The notes below the pieces were generated by a model, which saw only the letters and a program-made list of their open reading frames with translations, had not been told where the DNA came from and made no database searches. Made by a program: the position numbers and the translations under genes. Of a DNA stretch of 64,000 nucleotides, positions 49,409 through 57,600 are shown in pieces. Source of the DNA: Actinomadura physcomitrii (lineage in GTDB: Bacteria; Actinomycetota; Actinomycetes; Streptosporangiales; Streptosporangiaceae). The DNA lies in the NCBI RefSeq assembly GCF_008923205.2, contig NZ_WBMS02000018.1, positions 67,430 to 131,429 of the forward strand, given 5' to 3'. Every line of letters starts with the position of its first letter. Position 1 is the first letter of the stretch.

Positions 49409-50581
49409 TCAGTCCGTCACACGGAGCACGAGCGCCCCGGCGGTGTCACCGGCGGCGCAGCCGGTGAACAGCCCCACGCCGCCGCCCCTCTCGCGAAGGA
49501 CCTCGATCAGCTCGGCGACGGCCCGCGCGCCGGTGGGCCCCTGCGGATGCCCGTAAACGAGGCTGCAACCGGCGGGATTCATACGGTCCAGCGGGAAACC
49601 CGTCTCCCGGGAGAAGTAGAGGTCGTTCACGGCGAACGGGTTGTGGGTGGCGACCACGTCCACGTCCTCGATCGTCATCTCGGCGTCGCGGAGCGCGGCC
49701 AGCGCCGCGGGGACGGGCGCCTTGGGCATGTGCGCCGCTTCGACCCGGGCGTAGTTCACCGACAGGATCTGCGCCACTCCCGCGCCGAGTTCGCGCGCGC
49801 GTTCCAGCGAGGCGACCACGGTCCCGGCCGTGCCGTCGGCGGGATGCGTCTGCGTGCCGAAGCTCACCACTCCCCCCGGCCTCGCCGGCCCCAGCTTGGC
49901 CAGGCCCTCGGCCGTGGTGTCGTGGATGCCGTGGTCCTCCCGCAGCACCACCGAGGACTTGCGGCCGGGGATGTCGACCTCGACCAGCACGCGGGCCCGG
50001 ACGCCGTGCCCGGCGCGGTACTGCTCGTAGCGGAGCAGGGCGACCTCGTCGAGTTCCTCTTTGGCGTAGCCGGCCTCGGCGGCGACGTTCTCCGCCGTGT
50101 CCAGCATCGACTGCCCGGTCGCGGGATCGCGGGCGATGGGGTCCAGCACCCCGTGCTCGGTCACCGGGGCCCCGCCCGGCCTGGACGGCACGGGATAGAC
50201 CATGGTGGGGCCGTTGCTGGTGCGGTCGGTGGTGACGGCGAGCGCCAGGTCATGGGCGCCGGTCTCGACCTGGACCGCCGCCGCCTGGATCGTCGCGGCG
50301 GACGTCGCGCAGGCCTGCGAGATGGCCGGTCCGGTCACGCCGGCGAAGCCGAGCCGCGCGGCGATCCCGGGGACCAGATAGAACGAGCCGGCCTGCGGGA
50401 TCGTCGCTCCCGCCGCCAGGTAGGTGATGGTTTCCGGATCGATGTTCCGGTCTTTCAGCGCCCGACCGGCCACCTCGACGGCCAGGTCGATCGCGTTCAC
50501 GTTCGCCAGCGGGCCCTGCCACCGGGCGAACGGCGATGACCAGGCATGACCGAGGGGGATGGCTGCCTTGGAGAGCCTCAT
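49409..50581 (-). CDS. Thiolase family protein
   Basis: This 390-residue thiolase has the nucleophilic Cys in SQACATSAATIQAA, His in CSLVYGHPQGPTGAR and a third catalytic Cys in GLFTGCAAGDTAGALVL. It is divergent from the better-known PaaJ/PcaF type. ATG 50581 has no ribosome site; a promoter places its transcription start at or next to the ATG, so it may be translated from a leaderless mRNA. Probable role: thiolysis of a 3-oxoacyl-CoA formed by the neighbouring ligase pathway or the lower box pathway. Confidence 0.88.
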   Translation of the reverse strand: MRLSKAAIPLGHAWSSPFARWQGPLANVNAIDLAVEVAGRALKDRNIDPETITYLAAGATIPQAGSFYLVPGIAARLGFAGVTGPAISQACATSAATIQAAAVQVETGAHDLALAVTTDRTSNGPTMVYPVPSRPGGAPVTEHGVLDPIARDPATGQSMLDTAENVAAEAGYAKEELDEVALLRYEQYRAGHGVRARVLVEVDIPGRKSSVVLREDHGIHDTTAEGLAKLGPARPGGVVSFGTQTHPADGTAGTVVASLERARELGAGVAQILSVNYARVEAAHMPKAPVPAALAALRDAEMTIEDVDVVATHNPFAVNDLYFSRETGFPLDRMNPAGCSLVYGHPQGPTGARAVAELIEVLRERGGGVGLFTGCAAGDTAGALVLRVTD

Positions 50582-50589
50582 GCCGTGAA

Positions 50590-50617
50590 GTTATACACTC
50601 TTCTTGAGTATCGTCAA
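50590..50617 (-). promoter_or_regulatory. Promoter giving a near-leaderless thiolase mRNA
   Basis: On the minus strand TTGACG (50617-50612), a 16-base spacer, TATAAC (50595-50590), then eight bases to the ATG. No Shine-Dalgarno sequence is present. Confidence 0.6.
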
Positions 50618-50980
50618 CAGTTTGTGGACTTTGCTTCGGCGGATCGGCCGCGGCGTCCCTCATCCGCCGGGATCGTCGGCGTCAGCGGCCTGGCGCCCCC
50701 GTCCTGGGCACCGCGGCGCTGCTGACGGTGTGGCTCGGCATCGGGCCGCCGATCCCGTGGATGTGCACGGTCATGTACGGCACACCATGCTCAGCGTGGA
50801 TCATCCCGCCGACGTGATCGAGCACTGGCTCAAGGTGCTCCGTACCCGACCTGTCGACGGGTCTCGACGCGACGCCCCCGTAGCGGCCTCGCGAGCGCCC
50901 GCCCCGACCGCGGCCTGGCCGGGGCGGCTTCGTTCTTGATCTGGCCGGACGGCTCGACCAAGGCAGGTCGAGAACGTCGT
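50618..50980. other. 363-bp stretch without a convincing gene
   Basis: Short protein-like pieces occur, for example LSVDHPADVIEHWLKVLR on the plus strand near 50787, but no frame has a start, ribosome site and coherent composition. It is probably decayed sequence at the rearrangement boundary. Confidence 0.5.
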
Positions 50981-51025
50981 TCAGCGCCAGGTGTCGTGGG
51001 TGTGGCTGCGCAGTACGGGCGTTAT
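50981..51025 (-). pseudogene. Ghost of the boxD 5' end
   Basis: Directly after the crotonase stop, codons read ITPVLRSHTHDTWR then stop. The real boxD begins MTPVLRSYTHDTWQ. The ATG has become ATA and the rest of the gene is missing. It marks where boxD once followed the crotonase. Confidence 0.75.
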
Positions 51026-51061
51026 CGGTTTCTCCGCTCCAGGAAGGCCGTCATGCGGGTG
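50986..51061. repeat. Imperfect direct repeat, copy 2
   Basis: Same orientation as 47089-47164, seven differences in 76 bases. It lies over the junction of the intact crotonase and the boxD ghost. Confidence 0.9.
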
Positions 51062-51762
51062 TGCTTGTCCTCGCCGTCGAACAGCAGGGCTTGTGCGGCG
51101 ATGTCGAAGGTGGTGGTGGCGGGGCGTCTGCTGCGCAGTGCGAGCTTGGTCAGTTCCAGGGCGCGCCAGGAGCGCTTGGCGATGGTGCCGGCCAGCGCTC
51201 TGCCGCGTTCGGGTAGGGACGCGGCGTCGTCGACGACCTCGTCGACGAGGCCGGCGGTGAGCGCTTCGCGGGCGTCGAGGCGGGCTCCGGCGTAGAGCAT
51301 GCGGCGCGCGGTGGCCAGGCCGACCAGCTGCGGCAGCCGCCAGTTCGCGCCGGCGCCGGCGATGATGCCGAGGGACAGTTCCGGTTGGGCGAACACCGCG
51401 TTGGGCGAGGCGATGCGGAAGTCGCAGGCGAGGGCGAGTTCGCAGCCGCCGCCGAGGGCGGGGCCGTCGATGAGCGCGATGGTGGGCCAGCGGTGGGCTT
51501 CGAGGCGTTCGAAGAGCCCGGCGTTGATGGCCAGCAGCGCGGCGTCGGCGTCGCGGTCGCGCAGTTCGGCGATGTCGGCGCCGGCGGCGAAGACGCCGGG
51601 GGTGGTCGAGTGGACGATCAGGACACTCGGGTGGCGGCGGGCTTCGGCCAGCACGGTGTCCAGCTCGTCGACCATCGCCTGGTCGAGGGCGTTGTGCTTG
51701 GACGGCCGGTCCAGGCCGATCCACCAGACGTGGTCCTCGCGGCGGACCTGGGTCAGGGTCAT
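51022..51762 (-). CDS. Enoyl-CoA hydratase (PaaF/PaaG-like)
   Basis: This 246-residue crotonase has GVFAAGADIAELRDRD, the oxyanion/catalytic loop GPALGGGCELALACDFRIAS and FAQPELSLGIIAGAGANWRL with a conserved Glu. It fits the phenylacetate/box lower pathway, hydrating dehydroadipyl-CoA. It overlaps the 3-hydroxyacyl-CoA dehydrogenase gene by four bases (ATGA). Its 3' end lies within the direct repeat. Confidence 0.88.
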   Translation of the reverse strand: MTLTQVRREDHVWWIGLDRPSKHNALDQAMVDELDTVLAEARRHPSVLIVHSTTPGVFAAGADIAELRDRDADAALLAINAGLFERLEAHRWPTIALIDGPALGGGCELALACDFRIASPNAVFAQPELSLGIIAGAGANWRLPQLVGLATARRMLYAGARLDAREALTAGLVDEVVDDAASLPERGRALAGTIAKRSWRALELTKLALRSRRPATTTFDIAAQALLFDGEDKHTRMTAFLERRNR

Positions 51763-53240
51763 GCGAATCGTCCTCCGGAAAGGGCGCGGCGGCGCAGTAG
51801 CGGGCTCGGACGGTAGCGCGGGTCGCCGTAGCCGTGCTGAAGGTTGGTCAGGATGGTGTGCACGGTGTCGGCGCCCCAGCGGTCGCCCCAGGTGAGCGGG
51901 CCGAGCGGGTGGTTCGCTCCCAGGCGCATCGCGGTGTCGATGTCGGCGGCGTCGGCGACGCCTTGGTACAGGGCGTCGGCGGCGAGGTTGACCAGCATGG
52001 CGACGGTGCGGGTGACGATGAGGCCGGGCGCGTCGTCGATGACGTGGACGGCGAGGCCGGCGGCTTGGAGCAGGCCGGTCGCCTCGTGGAGCGCGTCGGC
52101 GGGGCAGCCGTCGCTGGACGCGATGGCGATCGCGGTGGCGGTGGCGTCGTCGAGCGCCCGGTCCACGACGATCACCGGGACACCGTGCCGGCCGGCCAGC
52201 TCGGTCGCGCTGACACCGGTGCTGCGCACCAGCACGGAACCGCTCGGCAGTTCGATCGTGCCGGTGTCGTGGTAACCGTCGACGATCGGGGCGCCGGTGC
52301 GGGCGATGAGGGCGCGCAGGTCGGTGGCGCTGTGGTCGATCGCTTTGGGCGGTGCGGGTCGCGGCGGCACGGCCGCGGCAACGGCCGGCCGGCTGTCAGG
52401 TCCATGGTGGTAGGTACCGCGGCCGGTCTTGCGTCCGAGGCGTCCTGCCTCTACCAGGTCGCGTTGCGCGCGTGAGGGTTCGAAGCGCGGGTCGTGGCCG
52501 AAGGCGGTCCACACCGAGCGGGTGACGGCCTCGTTGACGTCGTGGCCGATCAGGTCCATGAGCGCGAAGGGCCCCATGGGAAACCCGCCCGCGCCGGTGA
52601 GGACGGCGTCGATGGTCTCCGGCGGGGCGGCCTGCTCGGCCAGCAGCCGCCAGGCTTCGGCGTAGAAGGGCCGGGCGACGCGGTTGACGATGAACCCGGG
52701 GGTGGGCGCGGCGCGGACGACGGTCTTGCCCCATCCGGTGACCAGGTCGGCCGCCTGGTCCGCGACCTCTGGGGCGGTGTCGGAACCGGCGATCACCTCG
52801 ACCAGCCGCATGCGCGGCACCGGGTTGAAGAAGTGCAGTCCGAGGATGCGTTCGGGACGGGCGGCCCCGGCCGCGATCGCGGTGGGCGACAGCGACGAGG
52901 TGTTGCTGGCCAGGACGCAGCCGGGCGCGACGACCCGCTCGAGATCGGTGAACAGGGAACGCTTGGCGGCCAGGTCTTCGACGATCGCCTCGATGACGAT
53001 CCGGGCGGGCGCCAGCGCCTCCAGGGAGCCGGCGGCGGTCAGGTCGAGGGCGTCGGGGTCGGCGTCGATCTTCCCGCGCGCCACCAGCTTCGTGACCTGG
53101 TCGCGGATGCCGGCGATGGCGCGGTCGGCGGCGCCGGGGGCCGCGTCCAGAACGACGACGGGGTGTCCGGCGAGGGCGGCGACTTGGGCGATGCCGGCGC
53201 CCATCGTTCCCGCGCCGACGACGGCGACGGTCTCGTGCAT
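51759..53240 (-). CDS. paaH-like: 3-hydroxyacyl-CoA dehydrogenase (PaaH-like)
   Basis: This 493-residue, two-domain dehydrogenase has the NAD motif GAGTMGAGIAQVAALAG, ASNTSSLSPT, LGLHFFNPVPRMRLVEVI and the DLIGHDVN helix. A second C-terminal 3HCDH-type domain contains GANHPLGPLTWGD. The length and duplicated C-terminal domain match PaaH, which oxidises 3-hydroxyadipyl-CoA to 3-oxoadipyl-CoA, the shared end of the phenylacetate and box pathways. It lies nine bases after the PaaY-like gene. Confidence 0.91.
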   Translation of the reverse strand: MHETVAVVGAGTMGAGIAQVAALAGHPVVVLDAAPGAADRAIAGIRDQVTKLVARGKIDADPDALDLTAAGSLEALAPARIVIEAIVEDLAAKRSLFTDLERVVAPGCVLASNTSSLSPTAIAAGAARPERILGLHFFNPVPRMRLVEVIAGSDTAPEVADQAADLVTGWGKTVVRAAPTPGFIVNRVARPFYAEAWRLLAEQAAPPETIDAVLTGAGGFPMGPFALMDLIGHDVNEAVTRSVWTAFGHDPRFEPSRAQRDLVEAGRLGRKTGRGTYHHGPDSRPAVAAAVPPRPAPPKAIDHSATDLRALIARTGAPIVDGYHDTGTIELPSGSVLVRSTGVSATELAGRHGVPVIVVDRALDDATATAIAIASSDGCPADALHEATGLLQAAGLAVHVIDDAPGLIVTRTVAMLVNLAADALYQGVADAADIDTAMRLGANHPLGPLTWGDRWGADTVHTILTNLQHGYGDPRYRPSPLLRRRALSGGRFA

Positions 53241-53249
53241 GGTGTCCTT

Positions 53250-53768
53250 TCAGCCGATGCGGCGCAGGTCGGTGCGGTAACGGGCGGCCATGTCCTCATA
53301 CAGTCCGACCGCTTCGGCGACCCATTCGGCCAGGTCCGGTGCTGGTCGCGGCTTGGCCGGAACGCCGAGCGCGATGTGCCCGGCGGGGACGCGGGCGTCC
53401 TCGGGGACCAGGGCGGCGGCGCCGACCGCTCCCCCGGACGCGACGACCGCGCGGTTCAGCACGATCGAGCCGGAGCCGATGAGGCAGTCGTCGCCGATCA
53501 CGCATCCTTCGAGGTGGGCGTTGTGGCCGATGACGCAGCGGTCGCCGATGAGCGTCGGCCAGTCCTCGGTGGTGTGCAGCACGGTGCCGTCCTGGACGGA
53601 GGTCGCCTCGCCGATCTCGATGCGTCCGTAGTCGCCGCGCAGCACCGCCGCGGGCCATACCGACGATCCGGCCTCGATTCTCACCGCGCCGATCACCGTC
53701 GCGTCCGGGTGGACGAACGCGTCGGGATGGATCTGCGGCGCCAGGTCGCCGAGGGCGTAGATCGCCAT
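53250..53768 (-). CDS. paaY-like: Gamma-carbonic-anhydrase-fold protein (PaaY-like)
   Basis: This 172-residue left-handed beta-helix protein has hexapeptide repeats (HPDATVIGAVRIEAGSSVWP) and HNAHLEGCVIGDDCLIGSGS with metal-ligand histidines. PaaY in phenylacetate clusters is a thioesterase that removes dead-end CoA products; a protective role for benzoyl-CoA-derived side products is plausible. Its ATG shares one base with the amidohydrolase stop. Confidence 0.85.
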   Translation of the reverse strand: MAIYALGDLAPQIHPDAFVHPDATVIGAVRIEAGSSVWPAAVLRGDYGRIEIGEATSVQDGTVLHTTEDWPTLIGDRCVIGHNAHLEGCVIGDDCLIGSGSIVLNRAVVASGGAVGAAALVPEDARVPAGHIALGVPAKPRPAPDLAEWVAEAVGLYEDMAARYRTDLRRIG

Positions 53769-54628
53769 CAGATCTCCGGTTTCAGGTTGTAGACGCGGGC
53801 GGCGTTCCCGGCCAGCACCAGCGCGGCGGTCTCCTCGTCGGGGCACAGGGCGGCGACGGCGCGGGCGTTGCGGGCGATGCCGGGGACGCCCGGCCAGTCG
53901 GTGCCGAAGATCATGCGGCGGGTGAGGCGGTTCCAGTTGTGCTTGGCGTAGTACTCGCGCAACCGGGACGGCGGCAGGCCGGACAGCTCGATCCACACGT
54001 GTTCGTTGGACAGCGCCATGAACGCCGCCGCGTCGTACCACCAGCCGCGTCCGCCGTGGGCGAGCGCGATGTCCAGGCGGCGGAAGTCGCGCAGGACGTC
54101 GTCGAGCAGTACCGGGTCGGCGAACCGGTTGGACGAGCCGGGGAAGGTGCTGGTGCCGCAGTGCACGACCAGCGGGATCCCGGCCGATTGGCACAGCTCG
54201 TAGGCGGGATAAAGGCCGCGGTCGTTGGCCGCCACACCGGCGTGCACCGGATGCAGCTTGCAGGCCACCGCGCCGAGGTCGATCTGCCGCTGCAGTTCCT
54301 CCTCGATCGGGTAGTGCAGGTGCGGGTTGATGTTGGCGATCGCTTTGACCCGGGACGGGTTGTGGGCGGTCAGCGGGAGAAGGTCCTCGATGGGCTGGAT
54401 GCCGGTGGCCTTGGGGCTGTACTCCGACAGCAGCAGCGCGACGTCCACGCCCTCCTCTGCCAGGTAGGCGTCGAACCGTTCGGGGACGACGGTGCCGGAG
54501 CCGTCGTAGACGCGCTCCAGCACCGTGTTGTCGCCGAAGTCGTGCGCCCACTGCTTCCACGCCGGCTTGAGGGTGGGCAGGCGGGCGGCGTGCAGGTGCA
54601 CGTCGATCAGCGGCATCCCGTCCAGCAT
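53768..54628 (-). CDS. Amidohydrolase-2 family protein
   Basis: This 286-residue TIM-barrel metal-hydrolase has the N-terminal metal motif IDVHLHAAR, VACKLHPVHAG, PLVVHCGTSTF and a C-terminal MIFGTDWPGVPG with the conserved Asp. Relatives are decarboxylases, lactonases and hydrolases of ring-cleavage products. It is set tightly between the ferredoxin and PaaY-like genes, sharing one base with each. This amidohydrolase is not part of the textbook box pathway; it may hydrolyse a side or lactone product. Confidence 0.85.
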   Translation of the reverse strand: MLDGMPLIDVHLHAARLPTLKPAWKQWAHDFGDNTVLERVYDGSGTVVPERFDAYLAEEGVDVALLLSEYSPKATGIQPIEDLLPLTAHNPSRVKAIANINPHLHYPIEEELQRQIDLGAVACKLHPVHAGVAANDRGLYPAYELCQSAGIPLVVHCGTSTFPGSSNRFADPVLLDDVLRDFRRLDIALAHGGRGWWYDAAAFMALSNEHVWIELSGLPPSRLREYYAKHNWNRLTRRMIFGTDWPGVPGIARNARAVAALCPDEETAALVLAGNAARVYNLKPEI

Positions 54629-54966
54629 CAGCCGGCCTCGTACGCGGCGACGAGCTCGGTGTCGACACCGACCGGGCCGACGGCGCCCGCGCCCCCGGCC
54701 ATGCCGAGGGGCTCGTCGCGGCCGGGCAGCGGCGCGTCGAAGAAGCGGGCGTTGTCGGCGACGAAGTCGCTCTGGTCGGCGGGCACCCGCCGGTCCTGGC
54801 TGATCGCCGACACCGGGCACGCCGGCTCGCAGGCGCCGCAGTCGATGCACTCGGCGGGGTTGATGTAGAGCTTGCGTTCGCCCTCGTAGATGCAGTCGAC
54901 GGGGCACTCCTCGATGCAGGAGCGGTCCATCACATCGATGCACGCCGCGGCGATGACGTACGGCAT
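54628..54966 (-). CDS. 7Fe ferredoxin (FdxA-like)
   Basis: This 112-residue ferredoxin has C9, C17, C21, C25 and a second set C40-x2-C43-x2-C46-x3-C50-Pro, the 3Fe-4S/4Fe-4S pattern of FdxA, and a longer C-terminal tail. Starts MPYVIAAACIDVMDRSC. Between the reductase and the amidohydrolase in the box operon, it is the likely electron carrier for BoxB. Confidence 0.92.
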   Translation of the reverse strand: MPYVIAAACIDVMDRSCIEECPVDCIYEGERKLYINPAECIDCGACEPACPVSAISQDRRVPADQSDFVADNARFFDAPLPGRDEPLGMAGGAGAVGPVGVDTELVAAYEAG

Positions 54967-55023
54967 GGCGTTCTCCTCCTCACGATCTGGTCGGCCGGAC
55001 CGGGATCTTGGTGGGACGGGTGG

Positions 55024-56013
55024 TCAGGCCAGGGCGGGCACGGCGTCGGAGGAGTGGCCGGGGAACAGCTGCTCCTCAGGGTTGATCAGGACGGCGGCGT
55101 TGTTGACGGCGGTGGCCGCCTCACCGAAGCCGACCGAGATCAGCCGGACCTTGCCCGGGTAGTCGGTGATGTCCCCGGCGGCGAACACGCCGGGCAGGTC
55201 GGTGGCCATCGTGGTGTCCACCGGCAGGTACCGGTTCCCGGCCACCTCGATCCCCCACTGGCGGATCGGGCCGAGGTTGGCGGTGAAGCCGAGAGCCGCG
55301 ATGACCGCCTGCGCCGGCAGGACGGCGGGACCGTCCGGCCCGGTGATCTCCACCCGCTCGACCCGGTCGCCACCGTGGACGCCCGTCACCTGCGCCTCGG
55401 TGACGACCTCGACGGTGGAGGCCATCAGCTGCGCCACGCTGTGCGCGTGCGCGCGGAACGCGGTGCGGCGGTGCACCAGCGTCACCGACCGGGCGATCGG
55501 CTCCAGGCTCAGCGCCCAGTCGCAGGCACTGTCGCCGCCGCCGACGACGATGACGTCCTGCCCGGCGTGCGCCTCCAGCGATGGGACGAAGTAGGACAGG
55601 CCACGGCCCAGCCACTCGCCGCCCGCCGGGAGCGGCCGCGGGGTGAAGGTACCGATGCCGCCGCTGATCACCACCGCGCGGCAGCGGACCGCCGTGCCGG
55701 ACGCCGTGGTGACGGTGAAGACGCCGTTGTCGTCCCGTTCCAGGGTCTGCGCGGCCTCGCCCAGCACGAAGGTGGGGTCGAAGCGGGCCGTCTGCTCCAG
55801 CAGCCCCGCCACCAGGTCGCGGCCCTTGACGGCGGGAAAGCCGGCGATGTCGTAGATCGGCTTCTCCGGATACATCGCCGTCACCTGGCCGCCGGGCTCC
55901 GGCAGCGAATCGACGACCGCGGTCGACAGCCCCCGGAACCCGGCGTAGTAGGCGGCGTACAGCCCGACCGGGCCCGCCCCGACGATGAGCAGATCCCGTT
56001 CGATGACGGTCAT
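55024..56013 (-). CDS. Thioredoxin-reductase-like ferredoxin-NADP reductase
   Basis: This 329-residue flavoprotein has FAD motif GAGPVGLYAAYYAGFRGL, GGQVTAMYPEKPIYDIAGF, NAD(P) motif VGGGDSACDWALSL and C-terminal GVFAAGDITDYPGK. There is no redox CxxC, so it belongs to the TrxR-like ferredoxin-NADP reductases. In this operon it and the 7Fe ferredoxin appear to replace BoxA, the fused ferredoxin-reductase of proteobacterial box clusters. It overlaps benzoate-CoA ligase by four bases. Confidence 0.88.
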   Translation of the reverse strand: MTVIERDLLIVGAGPVGLYAAYYAGFRGLSTAVVDSLPEPGGQVTAMYPEKPIYDIAGFPAVKGRDLVAGLLEQTARFDPTFVLGEAAQTLERDDNGVFTVTTASGTAVRCRAVVISGGIGTFTPRPLPAGGEWLGRGLSYFVPSLEAHAGQDVIVVGGGDSACDWALSLEPIARSVTLVHRRTAFRAHAHSVAQLMASTVEVVTEAQVTGVHGGDRVERVEITGPDGPAVLPAQAVIAALGFTANLGPIRQWGIEVAGNRYLPVDTTMATDLPGVFAAGDITDYPGKVRLISVGFGEAATAVNNAAVLINPEEQLFPGHSSDAVPALA

Positions 56014-57584
56014 GACGCGACGACCTCCTGGTGCGGGCCGGACAGGACGCCCGCGGCGTGCGCGCGCAACTCCACCCGGCGGACCTTGCCGGTGGCGGTC
56101 GTGGGCATGGCGTCCACGAACACCACCCGGCGCGGCCGTTTGAACGACGGCAGCCCCTCCCGGCAGAACTCGATCAGCTCCGCCTCGGTGGGGGCGGCTC
56201 CAACGGCGGTGACCACGTAGGCGACCGGCTTCTCCAGCCCGTCGCCGTCGGCGGCGCCCACCACGACGGCCTCCTCGACCGCCGGATGGGCCAGCAGCCG
56301 GGTCTCGACCTCGGCCGGCGACACCCAGATGCCGCTGGCCTTGAGCATGTCACCGGTCCGCCCCAGACAGGTGTAATAACCGTCGGCGTCCTGCACGTAG
56401 GTGTCACCCGTGCACAACCACTCGCCCTGGAACACCTGCCGGGACGCGGCGTACCGCGACCAGTAGCCGGTCGCCGTCGACTCGCCCCGCACGTACAGGG
56501 TGCCCGGCGTCCCGGAAGGGACCGGATGCCCTTCTTCGTCGAGGATGCGCAGCTCATAGCCCGGAACCGGCACACCGGTCGTGCCGGGCCGCACATCTCC
56601 CTGCCGGTTGGACAGGAAGATGTGCAGCATCTCGGTCATCCCGATGCCGTCGAGGATGTCCACCCCGAAGTGCTCGGTCCAGCGCCGGTACAAGGACGCC
56701 GGGAGCGGTTCCCCAGCCGACGCCGACAGCCGCACGCCGTCCAACGCATGGCGAGGCAGCTCGGCCCGCAGCATGTTGGCGAAGAACGTCGGACCGGCGA
56801 AGAACAGCGTCGCCCCGTGGGTCCGCGCCCGCTCGGCCAGCACTTCGGGCCGGGACGGCGCCGGCTCCAGGATCGTCGCCGCACCCGCGGCGAGGGGGAA
56901 GAGCACGGTGTTGCCGAGCCCGTAGGCGAAGAACGCCTTGGCCGCCGACAGGCACCGGTCGTCCGGGCGGATGCCCAGCACCTGCTCGCCGTAGGTCTCG
57001 TAGACCACGCGGATCGAGCCGTGGCGGTGCATCGCGGCCTTGGGTGTACCGGTCGTCCCGGAGGTGTAGAGCCAGAACGCCGGAGAATCGGCGAACGTGG
57101 CGTGCGGCGCGCCGTCCGGTTCGGCGCGGGCCAGCTCGGAGAGCGCGTGCATCGGCAACGCCGTCGAGACCTGCACGCCCTCACCGGTGAGCACCCCGAT
57201 CAGCTCCGGAGCGGACGCGGCCGCCCGCACCGCCACATCGGCGAACTCGGCCGTCACCGCCAGCAGCCGGGCACGCGAGTCGCGCAGCAGCTCGGCGAGC
57301 CCGTCGGCGTGCAGCATCGTCGACACCGGCACCGGGACGGCACCGATCCGCAGCGCCGCCAGGAACACCGTGACGAACTCCGGCGAGTCCGCCATGAACA
57401 TCAGCAGCCGCTGCTCGGGCAGCAGCCCCGCGCCGCGCAGCCCGGTCGCCGTCCGCCGGACACGGTCGAGAAGCTGGGCGTAGGTGAGGTCGCCGGCGGA
57501 ACCGGTCAGGGCCAGGCGGTCGCCGTCGCCCTTGTCGATGTGGCGGTCGAGCAGGTAGGCGCTCGCGTTGAAAGGTTCGTTCAT
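56010..57584 (-). CDS. Benzoate-CoA ligase
   Basis: This 524-residue ANL ligase has FWLYTSGTTGTPKAAMHRHG, AFFAYGLGNTVLFPLAAGA, GIGMTEMLHIFLSN, CLGRTGDMLKASGIWVSPAE and ATGKVRRVEL. The FAYGLGN segment and TEMLHIFLSN are characteristic of the benzoate-CoA ligase group. It makes benzoyl-CoA from benzoate, ATP and CoA, the entry step of the box pathway, and lies 16 bases after boxB. Confidence 0.9.
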   Translation of the reverse strand: MNEPFNASAYLLDRHIDKGDGDRLALTGSAGDLTYAQLLDRVRRTATGLRGAGLLPEQRLLMFMADSPEFVTVFLAALRIGAVPVPVSTMLHADGLAELLRDSRARLLAVTAEFADVAVRAAASAPELIGVLTGEGVQVSTALPMHALSELARAEPDGAPHATFADSPAFWLYTSGTTGTPKAAMHRHGSIRVVYETYGEQVLGIRPDDRCLSAAKAFFAYGLGNTVLFPLAAGAATILEPAPSRPEVLAERARTHGATLFFAGPTFFANMLRAELPRHALDGVRLSASAGEPLPASLYRRWTEHFGVDILDGIGMTEMLHIFLSNRQGDVRPGTTGVPVPGYELRILDEEGHPVPSGTPGTLYVRGESTATGYWSRYAASRQVFQGEWLCTGDTYVQDADGYYTCLGRTGDMLKASGIWVSPAEVETRLLAHPAVEEAVVVGAADGDGLEKPVAYVVTAVGAAPTEAELIEFCREGLPSFKRPRRVVFVDAMPTTATGKVRRVELRAHAAGVLSGPHQEVVAS

Positions 57585-57600
57585 GTGCGGCCGTCCGGCT

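Noticed and set aside
50604..50939. Possible 111-aa rightward gene
   Set aside because: No ribosome site, mixed composition, and it lies over a rearrangement boundary; treated as decayed sequence.
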